Notes under the pieces: generated by a model
Databases searched by the model: none
The model's input: the letters and a program-made list of their open reading frames with translations, nothing else
What the model was told of the DNA's origin: nothing
Assembly (NCBI RefSeq): GCF_001006325.2
Contig: NZ_LBIA02000001.1
Coordinates: 3,411,501-3,475,500, forward strand
Origin: Afipia massiliensis
Lineage (GTDB): Bacteria; Pseudomonadota; Alphaproteobacteria; Rhizobiales; Xanthobacteraceae
DNA length: 64,000 nt
Direction: 5' to 3'
Part shown: piece after piece, positions 27,190 to 36,632 of the stretch
Layout of the letters: each line of letters begins with the position of its first letter
Numbering within the stretch: the stretch's first letter is position 1
Made by a program: the position numbers and the translations under genes

Positions 27190-28344
27190 ATGAGCGCAAT
27201 CGACCGCTATATCGTGCGAACGACGTTGCTGGCGTTCTTGTTGATTGTCGTCTCATTGACGGGAGTCATATGGATCACGCAAGCGCTGCGCGGCATCGAT
27301 TTGATGACAGGGCAGGGCCAGTCGATACTGGTGTTTCTCGGCGTTACGGGACTGGCCATACCGCTGCTGGCGATGATCATTTCGCCGATCGCGCTGCTTA
27401 TTGCGGTCATGCACACTCTCAACAGGCTTGCGACCGACTCTGAAATAATTGTGATGAACGCCGCAGGGCTGTCGCCCGGCAGGCTTCTCCGTCCGTTTCT
27501 GTTTGCGACATGCGTGGTCAGCCTGCTTGTCGCGTTTCTCTCGCTTTATCTGGCGCCTGAATGCATGCGCGCCTTGCGGCGATGGCAGACCGAGATCGGC
27601 GCCGACGTCCTCACCAATATCCTTCGGCCCGGTGAATTCCAGAAGCTCGGCCCGCTGACGATCCGTATCCAGGGCCGGCAGCCCGGCGGGCTTCTCGTCG
27701 GGATTTTCATCGATGACCAGCGGAATCCATCGGAGCGGATTGACATTCTCGCGGATCGCGGCACGGTTCAGAAGAATGAACGGGGTTCGTTTCTCATTCT
27801 TCAGGATGGCAATCTCCAACGCTTCGAAGCCGGCAAACGCGAGCCTGCTCTTGTTGCATTCGCCAGCTACGCGTTCGACTTGTCCCAGTTCTCGAACGCT
27901 GTCCAGAGCGTGACGTATGGACCTCGCGAGAGGTCGATCGGTGGTCTGATCTCTCCGCCGCCCGATGATCCTGTCTTCAAGCGAATTCCGGGAGAGTTTC
28001 GGTCTGAGCTGCACGACCGGATTTTCGCGCCGATCTATCCCTTCGCTTTCATTTTGATGGCATTTGCCATTCTCGGCGCCCCACGGACCACGCGGCAGAA
28101 TCGCAACTTTGCCATCGGAGTTCTTGTGGTCGGCATTCTCGTTCTGCGTATCGCAGGCTTCGGCCTTTCGACTATGTCAACGTCGCAGCCTGCCGCTGTA
28201 TTCGTTCAGTACTTCATGCTGGCGGCGGTCAGCGTCGGCAGTGTCTGGATGATCATGCGCGGCGTGATCATAGACGCCCCCGCAAATCTGTTGGGATGGA
28301 TCAATGGTCTGCTCAGCCGCCGCGTGTCGCTTGGGCAGCAGTAG
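27190..28344 (+). CDS. lptF: LptF/LptG family permease (LptF-like)
   Basis: A 384-residue YjgP/YjgQ-family protein: MSAIDRYIVRTTLLAFLLIV, the coupling segment HTLNRLATDSEIIVMNAAGLSP (about 76-97), a periplasmic jellyroll and a C-terminal membrane bundle. Members carry LPS out of the inner membrane with LptB and a partner LptG. Only one subunit is present here, without LptG, LptC or LptD, next to O-antigen genes instead of the usual lptFG-lptD locus. It could be the only lptF or a duplicate. ATG 27190 follows GGAAG; the frame opens at 27130. Confidence 0.85.
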   Translation: MSAIDRYIVRTTLLAFLLIVVSLTGVIWITQALRGIDLMTGQGQSILVFLGVTGLAIPLLAMIISPIALLIAVMHTLNRLATDSEIIVMNAAGLSPGRLLRPFLFATCVVSLLVAFLSLYLAPECMRALRRWQTEIGADVLTNILRPGEFQKLGPLTIRIQGRQPGGLLVGIFIDDQRNPSERIDILADRGTVQKNERGSFLILQDGNLQRFEAGKREPALVAFASYAFDLSQFSNAVQSVTYGPRERSIGGLISPPPDDPVFKRIPGEFRSELHDRIFAPIYPFAFILMAFAILGAPRTTRQNRNFAIGVLVVGILVLRIAGFGLSTMSTSQPAAVFVQYFMLAAVSVGSVWMIMRGVIIDAPANLLGWINGLLSRRVSLGQQ

Positions 28345-28382
28345 TGTGGCGGAAAGCTCGACTCAGTATGATTTAACCGCCG

Positions 28383-28395
28383 ATGATGTCATCAT
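28383..28395. promoter_or_regulatory. Palindrome upstream of gmd
   Basis: ATGATG-T-CATCAT, a perfect 6-base dyad about a single base, 43 bases before the gmd ATG. It is a possible operator or promoter element; no regulator is assigned. Confidence 0.3.
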
Positions 28396-28437
28396 GATAA
28401 AACAGCACGTTGGCGATAATGAAGGTCAATAGATTAA

Positions 28438-29526
28438 ATGAAGAAAACCGCGCTTATTACAGGAATCACCGGCCAGGACGGCGCATACCTTGCGGAGTTA
28501 TTGCTATCCAAGGGATATTCGGTCCACGGGATCAAGCGGCGCACATCGCTTTTCAACACTGACCGCATTGACCATCTCTATCATGATCCGCATGACAAGG
28601 GTTACGATCTCACGCTTCATCATGGCGATCTGACGGATTCGTCGAGCCTCATTCGCATCGTGCAGGAAGTCCAGCCGGACGAGATCTACAACCTCGCCGC
28701 ACAGAGTCATGTCGCGGTGTCGTTCGAGGAGCCTGAGTACACCGCCAATTCGGATGCGCTCGGGCCGCTGCGAATCCTCGAAGCGATCCGCATTCTTGGG
28801 CTTGAAAAGAAGACTCGATTTTATCAAGCTTCAACGTCCGAGTTGTACGGACTCGTCCAGGAAATCCCCCAGAAGGAAACGACGCCCTTTTACCCGCGAT
28901 CGCCTTACGCTGTCGCGAAGCTGTACGCGTACTGGATCACCGTGAACTATCGCGAGGCTTACGGTCTGTTCGCTTGCAACGGCATTCTCTTCAATCATGA
29001 ATCGCCAATCCGCGGCGAGACCTTCGTCACCCGGAAAATTACGCGTGCGTTGGCCCGCATAAAGCTCGGTCTTCAGGAGAAGGTTTATCTCGGCAACCTG
29101 AATGCGCTTCGCGATTGGGGGCACGCGCGTGACTATGTCGAGATGCAATGGCGGATGTTGCAGCAGGATGTAGCGGAGGACTATGTCATCGCGACCGGCG
29201 AACAGCACTCGGTTCGCGAGTTTCTGGAAGTCGCTGCAAGAGAGGTCGACATCGCCATTCGTTGGGAAGGAGAGGGCGTTGACGAAAAGGGGTACGAGGT
29301 TGCGACGGGACGATGTATCGTCGAAGTCGATCCGCGATATTTCCGGCCCGCGGAGGTGGAGACGCTTTTGGGCGATCCGACAAAGGCATACCAGAAACTC
29401 GGGTGGTCACCGACGACATCTTTCGTCGAACTGGTCATCGAAATGATGAGAGAGGATTTGAAGGCTGCCCAACGTGACGAACTCGTGAAGCAGCACGGTT
29501 TTAGGCATTTCAACTACAATGAATGA
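28438..29526 (+). CDS. gmd: GDP-mannose 4,6-dehydratase
   Basis: A 362-residue extended [22 protein letters not shown] (NADP binding), the catalytic STSELYG and [10 protein letters not shown], and [21 protein letters not shown], all typical of Gmd. It makes GDP-4-keto-6-deoxy-D-mannose, precursor of GDP-D-rhamnose, GDP-L-fucose, perosamine and others. It leads a rightward unit with a gmd-like paralogue and three GT4 genes. Confidence 0.96.
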   Translation: MKKTALITGITGQDGAYLAELLLSKGYSVHGIKRRTSLFNTDRIDHLYHDPHDKGYDLTLHHGDLTDSSSLIRIVQEVQPDEIYNLAAQSHVAVSFEEPEYTANSDALGPLRILEAIRILGLEKKTRFYQASTSELYGLVQEIPQKETTPFYPRSPYAVAKLYAYWITVNYREAYGLFACNGILFNHESPIRGETFVTRKITRALARIKLGLQEKVYLGNLNALRDWGHARDYVEMQWRMLQQDVAEDYVIATGEQHSVREFLEVAAREVDIAIRWEGEGVDEKGYEVATGRCIVEVDPRYFRPAEVETLLGDPTKAYQKLGWSPTTSFVELVIEMMREDLKAAQRDELVKQHGFRHFNYNE

Positions 29527-29615
29527 TTTCTGAAACGGGATACGCCTCACCAATTTCTGCATAGCTGAGCAAACGTTGCTACAGAGCTATAAGTTGTTTG
29601 GAATCGAGGATTTTT

Positions 29616-30614
29616 TTGAGTAAAGTTTTAGTCACAGGAGCTTCCGGCCAGGACGGCTACTATCTTATCAACCTGCTTCGCCAGCAGGGGTGTGTCGTGC
29701 ACGCCCAGTCGCGCCGTCAGACTCATCCAAGTTTGCATCGGGACGGGGCGTCCTGGCACGTTGGTGATCCTGCAGATCGTGATTTCCTCGACTCGCTGAT
29801 TGCGAGTGTAATGCCGGACGAGATTTACAATCTCGCCGCTGTCTCCCGCCCAATCCAGAGCTGGGGCGCGCCGCGGGAGACGGCCGATGTCAACGCGTTT
29901 GTCCCGCAAGATATTTGCGAGCTTCTGCTCAAGTATAAACCAGACAGTCGTCTTTTCCAGGCCTCGTCGTCCGAGATTTTCGGAGATGCGGTCGATCACA
30001 CGCAGAATGAGCAGACACTGTGCGCTCCCAAGTCGCCTTACGGCGTCGCTAAGCTCTATGCCCACCGGATTGTCGGTGCGTATCGGGCGCAGTACGGATT
30101 GCATGTTTCGACCGGCATTCTGTTCAATCACGAGAGCCCGAAGCGTCCACTTTCATTCGTGTCGCAGAAAATCGCTTATGCCGCCGCCGCCGTGTCGCTC
30201 GGCTTGAACGAGACACCAGAAGTCGATGAGACCGGCCGGCCGATACTGCTAGACGGGAAAATGGCCTTGGGTGATTTGAGCGTTCGGCGGGATTTCGGTT
30301 TTGCCGGCGACTATGTGGAAGCAATGCGGTTGATCGTTCAGCATCCAACAGCGGATGATTATGTTATCGGCACCGGTCGGGACCATTCGATTGAGGATTT
30401 CTGCCACCAGGCGTTCAGCTTGGTCGGCCAAAGGTGGGAGGACCACGTCATTGTGGATCCCGGGCTTATGCGTAAAGTCGATAGCCGCTATACACGCGCG
30501 GACACTGCCAAAATCCGTTCCGTGTTGAACTGGCAGCCAAATGTCGACTTTCAGGCGCTTGTTTCGATGATGGTGAAGGCACAAACCGCAATCATCAGGG
30601 GTAGCATGTCGTGA
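29616..30614 (+). CDS. GDP-mannose 4,6-dehydratase-like SDR (paralogue)
   Basis: A 332-residue extended SDR starting KVLVTGASGQDGYYLINLL, with SSSEIFG, YGVAKLYAH (YxxxK) and [15 protein letters not shown], clearly related to Gmd. It is not the more distant RMD reductase type (FNHIGP). It could be a second dehydratase with altered substrate, or a 4-reductase/epimerase that evolved from Gmd. TTG 29616 follows GAGG at 29606-29609; the frame is open from 29598. Tandem with gmd, 89 bases apart. Confidence 0.82.
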   Translation: MSKVLVTGASGQDGYYLINLLRQQGCVVHAQSRRQTHPSLHRDGASWHVGDPADRDFLDSLIASVMPDEIYNLAAVSRPIQSWGAPRETADVNAFVPQDICELLLKYKPDSRLFQASSSEIFGDAVDHTQNEQTLCAPKSPYGVAKLYAHRIVGAYRAQYGLHVSTGILFNHESPKRPLSFVSQKIAYAAAAVSLGLNETPEVDETGRPILLDGKMALGDLSVRRDFGFAGDYVEAMRLIVQHPTADDYVIGTGRDHSIEDFCHQAFSLVGQRWEDHVIVDPGLMRKVDSRYTRADTAKIRSVLNWQPNVDFQALVSMMVKAQTAIIRGSMS

Positions 30615-30654
30615 GTTGGAAGCTCGACGATGATTACCGCAGCGTTGAATTTTG

Positions 30655-31788
30655 ATGCGAATTCTTCATGCGTACAAAGTCTATCTGCCCGGTGTCTATG
30701 GAGGTATCCCATCCGTCATAGCGATGCTGACGATGCTTCCGCGAATGGGCTTCCAGACGGAGGTTCTTGTTGCTTGCGACCGCGGCATGGGGCGCAAGTA
30801 TGAGTTTGACGGAGTGAACGTCGAAGCGGTCTCGTCCATCGGGACGGTCATGTCGACGCCGTTGGCGCCAAGTTATCCATTCAGGTTTGCCGAACGAGCG
30901 CGGTCCTCGGATATTGTGGTCCACCACGCGCCCTTTCCGTTGACGGATTTGGGGGTTCTGCTGATGCCGAAGGATTCGGTCCTGATTGTGCATTGGCATG
31001 CGGAGGTGATCGGCCGGCCGTGGCTGATGCGGGTGCTGGCGCCGTTTATTCGGAATTCACTCAAGCGGGCCGACAAGATTATTGTTTCCGATCGGGTCAT
31101 CGTCGAAAATTCTCCCTTCCTGAAAACGTTCGAGGACAAGTGTGTTGTCGTGCCATATGGGTGTGATGATGCCTACTGGGGCGAACTAAATCATGCGGAA
31201 CAACGGGCTGTCGATAACTTGCAAAGGCAATATCCCAGACTCGTCGTCGCCGTCGGTCGGCTCGTCAGCTATAAAGGCTACGAAATTTTTCTTCGCGCGA
31301 TGCAAAATGTCGATACCGATGCTGTCATCATTGGTGAAGGGCCGCTTAAGGCCGATCTCATCAGACTTTCGGAAGAACTCGGTGTTCTCGATCGGGTGAA
31401 GTTTTTGGGCGTACTGAAGTCCCACGAGGTCAAGCAGTACGTTCACGCCGCCAAGGCGCTTGCATTTCCGTCGGTCACGGAAGCGGAAGCCTTTGGCATC
31501 GTCCAATTGGAAGCAATGTCCGCAGGCAAGCCGGTCGTCAACACGGCTCTAGCGACGGCGGTCCCCCAGGTCGCGCGGGACGGCAAGGAGGGGCTTACCG
31601 TTCCACCAAACCAACCGGCTGCATTCGCGGAGGCGCTCCGCCGCTTGCTGGACCAACCCGACTTCGCGGCCAGATTGGGCAGGTCCGGGAAGGAACGGGT
31701 CCGAACTGAATTCAGTAAGACTCTGTTCCTATCCCGCATGCAGGAGATCTATCAGGAGGCCCATCACCGCCGCCGTTCAGCCCAGTGA
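30655..31788 (+). CDS. GT4 family glycosyltransferase
   Basis: A 377-residue GT-B enzyme: N-terminal HAYKVYLPGVYGGIPSVIAML acceptor-side loop, and the donor-binding GRLVSYKGYEIFLRA, IGEGPL, FPSVTEAEAFGIVQLEAMSAGKPV (EAFGIVxLE). Such enzymes often use GDP-mannose or GDP-rhamnose, which fits the two Gmd-type genes just upstream. No membrane segment; probably acts at the cytoplasmic face. Start at ATG 30655 (TTG one codon before is also open). Confidence 0.9.
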   Translation: MRILHAYKVYLPGVYGGIPSVIAMLTMLPRMGFQTEVLVACDRGMGRKYEFDGVNVEAVSSIGTVMSTPLAPSYPFRFAERARSSDIVVHHAPFPLTDLGVLLMPKDSVLIVHWHAEVIGRPWLMRVLAPFIRNSLKRADKIIVSDRVIVENSPFLKTFEDKCVVVPYGCDDAYWGELNHAEQRAVDNLQRQYPRLVVAVGRLVSYKGYEIFLRAMQNVDTDAVIIGEGPLKADLIRLSEELGVLDRVKFLGVLKSHEVKQYVHAAKALAFPSVTEAEAFGIVQLEAMSAGKPVVNTALATAVPQVARDGKEGLTVPPNQPAAFAEALRRLLDQPDFAARLGRSGKERVRTEFSKTLFLSRMQEIYQEAHHRRRSAQ

Positions 31789-31899
31789 GTGCGGAGTTTA
31801 CCAAGCGCCAGGTGGGTGGTGTTGATTGGCGGCGCGAGGTTGGGGCAGGTGCGTAGTCAAGCGGAGATGGGCATTGCAGGATGTCGTCGACGGCCGGGG

Positions 31900-32072
31900 G
31901 CGAGAGAGCGCATTGACTCCTTCGTTCAGAAGGCGAGCGTTCTGGTGCTGGCGCCCACAATCTGGATTTATGCCACCGCTGATGCAACAAGGGGCTCTGG
32001 ATGGATCGGGGAAGTGTCAAGGCCTTTGGCGCGGTCGAGGACATTATCGCTGCGTATCAGTCTCTCGCATAA
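31900..32072 (+). pseudogene. Fossil of a Wzt-type ABC transporter ATPase (3' remnant)
   Basis: Between two GT4 genes, frame 1 reads ARERIDSFVQKASVLVLA (31900-31953), and a frame shifted by one resumes with HNLDLCHR-stop-CNKGLWMDRG then SVKAFGAVEDIIAAYQSLA, ending at TAA 32070-32072. Joined, this is the C-terminal end of a Wzt/KpsT ATPase: H-loop histidine, then the GLWMDRGSVKAFG-type strand. The intact wzt in this window (11113-11823) ends analogously (RARLDKLVQGARIVVLASHD). A one-base loss near 31954 and a TGA at 31980-31982 break it; the Walker A part is gone. No genes are predicted here otherwise. Confidence 0.72.
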
Positions 32073-32207
32073 TGAGGAGGATTGGAATCGTTAACGCCTG
32101 GTTGGACCGCTAACCTGATGGACAGCTGGGTCACAATTCGAAAGAAGTTTGGGGCACTGCGTGTTATCATCGGGCAGTAAGCTTCCCGGTTTTGTTTGAG
32201 TTATTCA

Positions 32208-33617
32208 ATGACGCTTTGGTTTGACGTAACGGATATCCGCGATTGGGAGCATCCGTACCTGACGGGAATTCAGCGGACCGTCGTGAATGTTCTGTCGGAA
32301 TTGCTGAGATCTCAGGATGACATTCGCCTTTTTGCCTTCGTTCGCTCTGAACGAGCGCTTCGACAGGTGGATGTCGATACGCTTCCGCCTGCCGTTCTGA
32401 AGTATATTCGATCTTCGCGCGCGGGTGAGGTGAGCGCTCACAACACGGTAGCTATAGCGACGGGAATTGATTCACGTTCTCGCTATTTTTCGAAAATTGG
32501 CCTCCGGCGACGAATAAAGAAATGGATTGGGGATGAGGCGACCCAGGCCCTGAGAGATTTCCGGAGCGGTGGCAAAACAGTTGCTCGCATCCTTTGGCGG
32601 AAGATCAATTTCGCAACTCCGGCCTCGACCTCTCGTGCGGCTGTTGCTCCGCTGCAAATTTCTCCCGACTCCATTTTGTTCCGGCCCAGCGATATCTGTA
32701 TTTCCCTATCCGCGACGTGGGGATTGCCGCATTACGGCGAAGTGATTGCGGCGAACAAGGTTCAAGGCGGTGCGAAGTGCATCAATCTCATCTACGATCT
32801 TATCCCGGCGCTTTTCCCGCAATGGATGCTACCGGGCTATTCGGATGTCGTTACCTTCTGGGCACAACAGCAGATGGAAAATGCCGATTTGATTCTTACA
32901 ATTTCGAATTTCCAGAAAGGCGAAATTTCGAAATATATGGAGACTGAAAGAATATCGCCTCGGCCTATCGAAGTCGTCCGCCTGGGCGACAATCCGAACT
33001 TCATGGCGAATATCGCGGCGAATAAGCCGCTGCCCTTGCCGCGTTATGTACCCGATCGCAAGTTCGTTATCTGTGTCTCGTCGCTTGATGTGCGAAAGAA
33101 CCAGAGCTTGCTTTATCAGGTTTGGCGCCGTCTGGCTCAAGAGCTTGGACCGGATTGCCCCCAGTTGCTTCTGATCGGCATACAGCAGTTGTACGTCTCC
33201 GATCTGCTGCACCAGATGCGTACAGATCCATTGGTGAGCAGACTCATCATTCACATGGACGACGTGGTGGACGAAGAACTCGCATGGTATTATCGGAGCT
33301 GCGAGTTCACGGTCTATCCGTCGGTTTACGAAGGATGGGGTTTGCCGGTTTCGGAGAGCCTGTCCTTGGGGAAATACTGCATTGCTGGCAACAGGACTTC
33401 ATTGCCCGAGGCGGGAGGCGATCTGGTCGACTATTTCGATCCGTTCGATTTCATCGGTTGTTACAAGCTCGTTTACAGGGCCGTGACAGATCCGGACTAT
33501 GTCAAACGCTGCGAACAGCGGATAAGAGAAAACTACGTGCCCTATACATGGACCATGACAGCGGCACATATTTCGGAGATCGTCGATCGGGTCGCGGATC
33601 GGCGGGAAGGTGCCTGA
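32208..33617 (+). CDS. GT4 family glycosyltransferase
   Basis: A 469-residue GT-B enzyme with LTGIQRTVVNVLSEL near the start (the TGI-R motif of mannosyl/rhamnosyl GT4s), a 100-residue insert, INLIYDLIPALFP, FVICVSSLDVRKNQSLLYQVW and the donor motif VYPSVYEGWGLPVSESLSLG. Likely adds GDP-derived sugars to the glycan. It follows the wzt fossil. ATG 32208 is preferred; a TTG four codons earlier (32196) is open. Confidence 0.88.
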   Translation: MTLWFDVTDIRDWEHPYLTGIQRTVVNVLSELLRSQDDIRLFAFVRSERALRQVDVDTLPPAVLKYIRSSRAGEVSAHNTVAIATGIDSRSRYFSKIGLRRRIKKWIGDEATQALRDFRSGGKTVARILWRKINFATPASTSRAAVAPLQISPDSILFRPSDICISLSATWGLPHYGEVIAANKVQGGAKCINLIYDLIPALFPQWMLPGYSDVVTFWAQQQMENADLILTISNFQKGEISKYMETERISPRPIEVVRLGDNPNFMANIAANKPLPLPRYVPDRKFVICVSSLDVRKNQSLLYQVWRRLAQELGPDCPQLLLIGIQQLYVSDLLHQMRTDPLVSRLIIHMDDVVDEELAWYYRSCEFTVYPSVYEGWGLPVSESLSLGKYCIAGNRTSLPEAGGDLVDYFDPFDFIGCYKLVYRAVTDPDYVKRCEQRIRENYVPYTWTMTAAHISEIVDRVADRREGA

Positions 33618-33727
33618 TGACGGATTTCAACGCCTTGTTGGTCATCTGAATTTGAATGGTCTGTTTCAATTGCATAATCTGAGTTTCAAATAACATTCCG
33701 ATAAAACACGAAAGTCATTTCGCGCAG

Positions 33728-34936
33728 ATGCTTATAGGCTTTGAATCCAGCATCTTGAACCGCTCGATGACGGGCGTGGCAAACTACACATTCAACATTG
33801 TTCGTTGCGTCATGGAAATCGCGCCGGATATCGGCTTTGCCGGGTTTCGTGGGTTTGATTGGCGCAAGTTTGATCGTGCCGCGATGCAGGAGATCGCGCG
33901 CTCGCAACATAAACTCCATGATGTGGAGCTGCAGCACGCAGCTTCGTTTGCGCGTATCAAGAATCTCGTGCTCGACAGGGCAGCTGGTTGGCCGGGCTCA
34001 CGTGTAGCGGGCGCGATTTATCGCGAGATGCGGAGAGGGCGATTTTCAGCGTCGGTGCGGAAGCAGCCTCTCGATCTTTTTCATGCGTTCAACTTCCGGC
34101 CGCTGGCCGATCCGGGAGTACCGATGCTGCCGGTGATTTATGATCTTTCGACATTCCGGTATCCGGAATTTCATCCGCCGGACCGGGTCAGGTGGCTTGA
34201 ACCGCTGCGCGATCTGGTCGAACGCGCCCCTTTGGTACAGACTATTTCTGATTTCAGCCGGCGTGAGATTGCGGATATCTTCGGCTACCCTCTGGCGAAG
34301 ATATTTGTGGCGCCGCCGGCTGCCGCTCCTGTGTTCGTGCCGCTGGGCCGTGACCTGACGCAATCGGTCCTCGATACGCTGGATCTGACGTACGGTGAGT
34401 TCTTTCTCGTTGTCGGAACGCATGAGCCGCGAAAAAATATCCGGACCGCTGTACTCGCCTATGAGCGGTTGCCGCAAGCGGCGCGCGCGCGGTCCCCGTT
34501 GGTCCTTGCAGGCGGAAAAGGGTGGGGCGATCTGGATCTGCCCGCGCAAACCGAAAGCCTCGTCAGGGGTGGATCGGTCAGATTTGTTCATGGCGTAGCC
34601 GATCCGCAGTTGCGCAGCCTTTATGAGGGGGCGCGTCTGCTGCTTGCGCCTTCGCTCTATGAAGGTTTCGGGATGCCTGTCGTGGAGGCGTTGGCGTGCG
34701 GTACGCCAGTGGCGCATAGCGCCGATACGTCGATGGATGAGATTTCAGGAAATATGGATCGGCGAGTTGCCGCTCTGGACGTAGAAGGCTGGACCCGCGC
34801 CCTCAGGGATGCGCTCGAGAGTGACGATCACGCCGACCTTGCGCGCCGGGAGGCACGGATCGCGCGAGCGCGTCAATTCGACTGGCAGCAGAGTGCCGAA
34901 GTGGTGATCGACGCCTACCGGCGCATCTTGAACTGA
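33728..34936 (+). CDS. GT4 family glycosyltransferase (WbpY/WbdA-like)
   Basis: A 402-residue GT-B enzyme: MTGVANYTFNIVRC, LPVIYDLSTFRYPEFH, FLVVGTHEPRKNIRTAV, and the donor-binding APSLYEGFGMPVVEALACGTPV. It resembles the GT4 enzymes that build D-rhamnan or mannan in ABC-exported polysaccharides, such as Pseudomonas A-band WbpX/Y/Z; the assignment is by analogy with the gmd context. Last gene of the rightward GT block, converging with a GT39 gene. Confidence 0.88.
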   Translation: MLIGFESSILNRSMTGVANYTFNIVRCVMEIAPDIGFAGFRGFDWRKFDRAAMQEIARSQHKLHDVELQHAASFARIKNLVLDRAAGWPGSRVAGAIYREMRRGRFSASVRKQPLDLFHAFNFRPLADPGVPMLPVIYDLSTFRYPEFHPPDRVRWLEPLRDLVERAPLVQTISDFSRREIADIFGYPLAKIFVAPPAAAPVFVPLGRDLTQSVLDTLDLTYGEFFLVVGTHEPRKNIRTAVLAYERLPQAARARSPLVLAGGKGWGDLDLPAQTESLVRGGSVRFVHGVADPQLRSLYEGARLLLAPSLYEGFGMPVVEALACGTPVAHSADTSMDEISGNMDRRVAALDVEGWTRALRDALESDDHADLARREARIARARQFDWQQSAEVVIDAYRRILN

Positions 34937-34958
34937 TATCGTATGCCGCCGACAGGCA

Positions 34959-36449
34959 TCAGCGTTGGCAATCCTGCGGTGCGATGAAGTGGTATGGAAA
35001 CGTTCGCTGCTTTCCAGTCCATGTCCGTCTGAGCGGAATGGTGACGCTGCTCTCAGCCGAATAGGTCTTGCCCGGCAGGAATTTGAGCATCCGTTCCTTG
35101 AACTCGGGATCGGTGTCCATCACAACGGCACCTTTGGCGCGTAACCTGCTGTCGTCATACCAGGTTGCTCCGGTGATTTCCCGATACGCCAGCGTGGTGA
35201 CATCGCGTCCAGCCTCGATTCCGACGCCGTAAACACCTTGCCTGCCGCCGATGAAGTACGCCGGGCCGCACGCATACTTGCTGTGCCAGTCCTTGAGAAT
35301 ACGGCGCGCGGCTTCGGCGCTAGGTTCCTGCATCGCGCTGTGGCTCGCAAATCCGGTGAAGATAATTGCGACGGCTATACCGGCGATGAGATAGAGCCCG
35401 CCGATGAAGGGAACCACACGGGTGTCGAACCTGCGTTTGCAATGCTCGCTCCATCCGATCAGCGGAGCGACCGCGAGGAACGTCAGCATGATGTAGGGCG
35501 CGGCAAACCGCGCCAGGAAATTAAGCCCGGTGAGCATCACGAGAATGATGAGCATGATGTGGGCAGATACGGCTGTGAAAAGCAGAAACTGTGCTGCGGG
35601 CGTACGATCCCTCTGCGGGGAGCCAATCGTCAGGTAACCTTTCCAGAGACTGATTGCGACAATTGCATATCCCGGGATTGCAAAAGTCAGGTAACCCACC
35701 GCGAGCTCCGCGACGCCGTTGATCCTTTGGAAAAATGGATTCTGAAAGTCGAAATGATCGAGGCCATATTCGAATGCCGCGCTGTGTTTCAGGACGGCGA
35801 TAACGTGTGGCAGTATCAACACCACGCCTGTTGCGATTGCCGCGTAGAAGCCGGGGCGCCTCAGGACAATCCGATATGCAGGCAGCAAAAGAATGCTGCT
35901 TGCCATTGCGAAGAAAAGCACCACGGCATTGTATTTCGTGAGCGCGGCGACGGCTGACCAGAAGCCGAATGCGATCCAGTATCGAAGACGATCGGACCGG
36001 GCCGCCTGAAGGAAATAAAAAATGACGGCGGGCCACGACGTGAGTTGGAGAATGTCGGCATTGAGCGCGAAGGAGAGGGGTGCGAAAACCGTGTAAGCCG
36101 ATGTGCCGTAAAGGAATGTGAACAGCAGCGCGTTGTCGCGCCTCGTCGCGAGCAGCAACGTGCGATAGCAATAGATCAATCCAACCGCGATCAGGATTTG
36201 TCCGGCGAGGATCATGACCACGGCGGAGGTGCCGAACAGCCTGTCAACGATGCCGCCGACCCACACCATCATCGGCGGGTGGAACGGCGTCACGATTGGA
36301 AATTCGCGGCCCCAAGCGATCAGTTCTCGCGTGTCGTACATCGCCGTCGGAAATACGAGGACGGCCAGCAGCACCGGCAGCAGCAGCGCCAGCCCAAGAA
36401 CGCCGATCGCGCGGTGGCGTCCCGGGCCGGAAATTTCCTGGATTGGCAT
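34959..36449 (-). CDS. GT39-family membrane glycosyltransferase (ArnT/PMT-like)
   Basis: A 496-residue protein with about eleven hydrophobic segments and a periplasmic tail. The first loop has TRELIAWGREFPIVTPFHPPMMVWVG, with the acidic/aromatic pattern of ArnT/PMT enzymes that use polyprenyl-phosphate sugars as donors outside the membrane. The tail (ADPLF-like, TYSAESSVTIPLRRTW) is probably a periplasmic domain. ATG 36449 is preferred over GTG 36494. Divergent from a GT39 paralogue; the acceptor may be lipid A, a sugar chain or a protein. Confidence 0.85.
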   Translation of the reverse strand: MPIQEISGPGRHRAIGVLGLALLLPVLLAVLVFPTAMYDTRELIAWGREFPIVTPFHPPMMVWVGGIVDRLFGTSAVVMILAGQILIAVGLIYCYRTLLLATRRDNALLFTFLYGTSAYTVFAPLSFALNADILQLTSWPAVIFYFLQAARSDRLRYWIAFGFWSAVAALTKYNAVVLFFAMASSILLLPAYRIVLRRPGFYAAIATGVVLILPHVIAVLKHSAAFEYGLDHFDFQNPFFQRINGVAELAVGYLTFAIPGYAIVAISLWKGYLTIGSPQRDRTPAAQFLLFTAVSAHIMLIILVMLTGLNFLARFAAPYIMLTFLAVAPLIGWSEHCKRRFDTRVVPFIGGLYLIAGIAVAIIFTGFASHSAMQEPSAEAARRILKDWHSKYACGPAYFIGGRQGVYGVGIEAGRDVTTLAYREITGATWYDDSRLRAKGAVVMDTDPEFKERMLKFLPGKTYSAESSVTIPLRRTWTGKQRTFPYHFIAPQDCQR

Positions 36450-36559
36450 GATAACGATGAGCCTCGATGTCCGGGGAGATTCGCTCTGCGGCACGTGTGC
36501 AATTATAGCAAGCCGAACTACCGGGTTGGAGACCGCAGGGATAGATGCTGCGGTATCTT

Positions 36560-36577
36560 GGCAGGATTGACCCTGCC
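36560..36577. promoter_or_regulatory. Inverted repeat in the divergent GT39 promoter region
   Basis: GGCAGG-ATTGAC-CCTGCC, a perfect 6-base stem, in the 180-base gap between the two divergent GT39 genes. It could be a shared operator. No stronger evidence. Confidence 0.3.
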
Positions 36578-36632
36578 GGGAATAGTCGGATAGGGCTAGA
36601 CCTTACGTCGCAACTGGTGAGATGTCGCCGCC

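Noticed and set aside
31789-32094. 101-codon plus-strand open frame taken as a gene
   Set aside because: Its sequence only makes sense as part of the broken wzt remnant; after about 31953 the homologous frame shifts.
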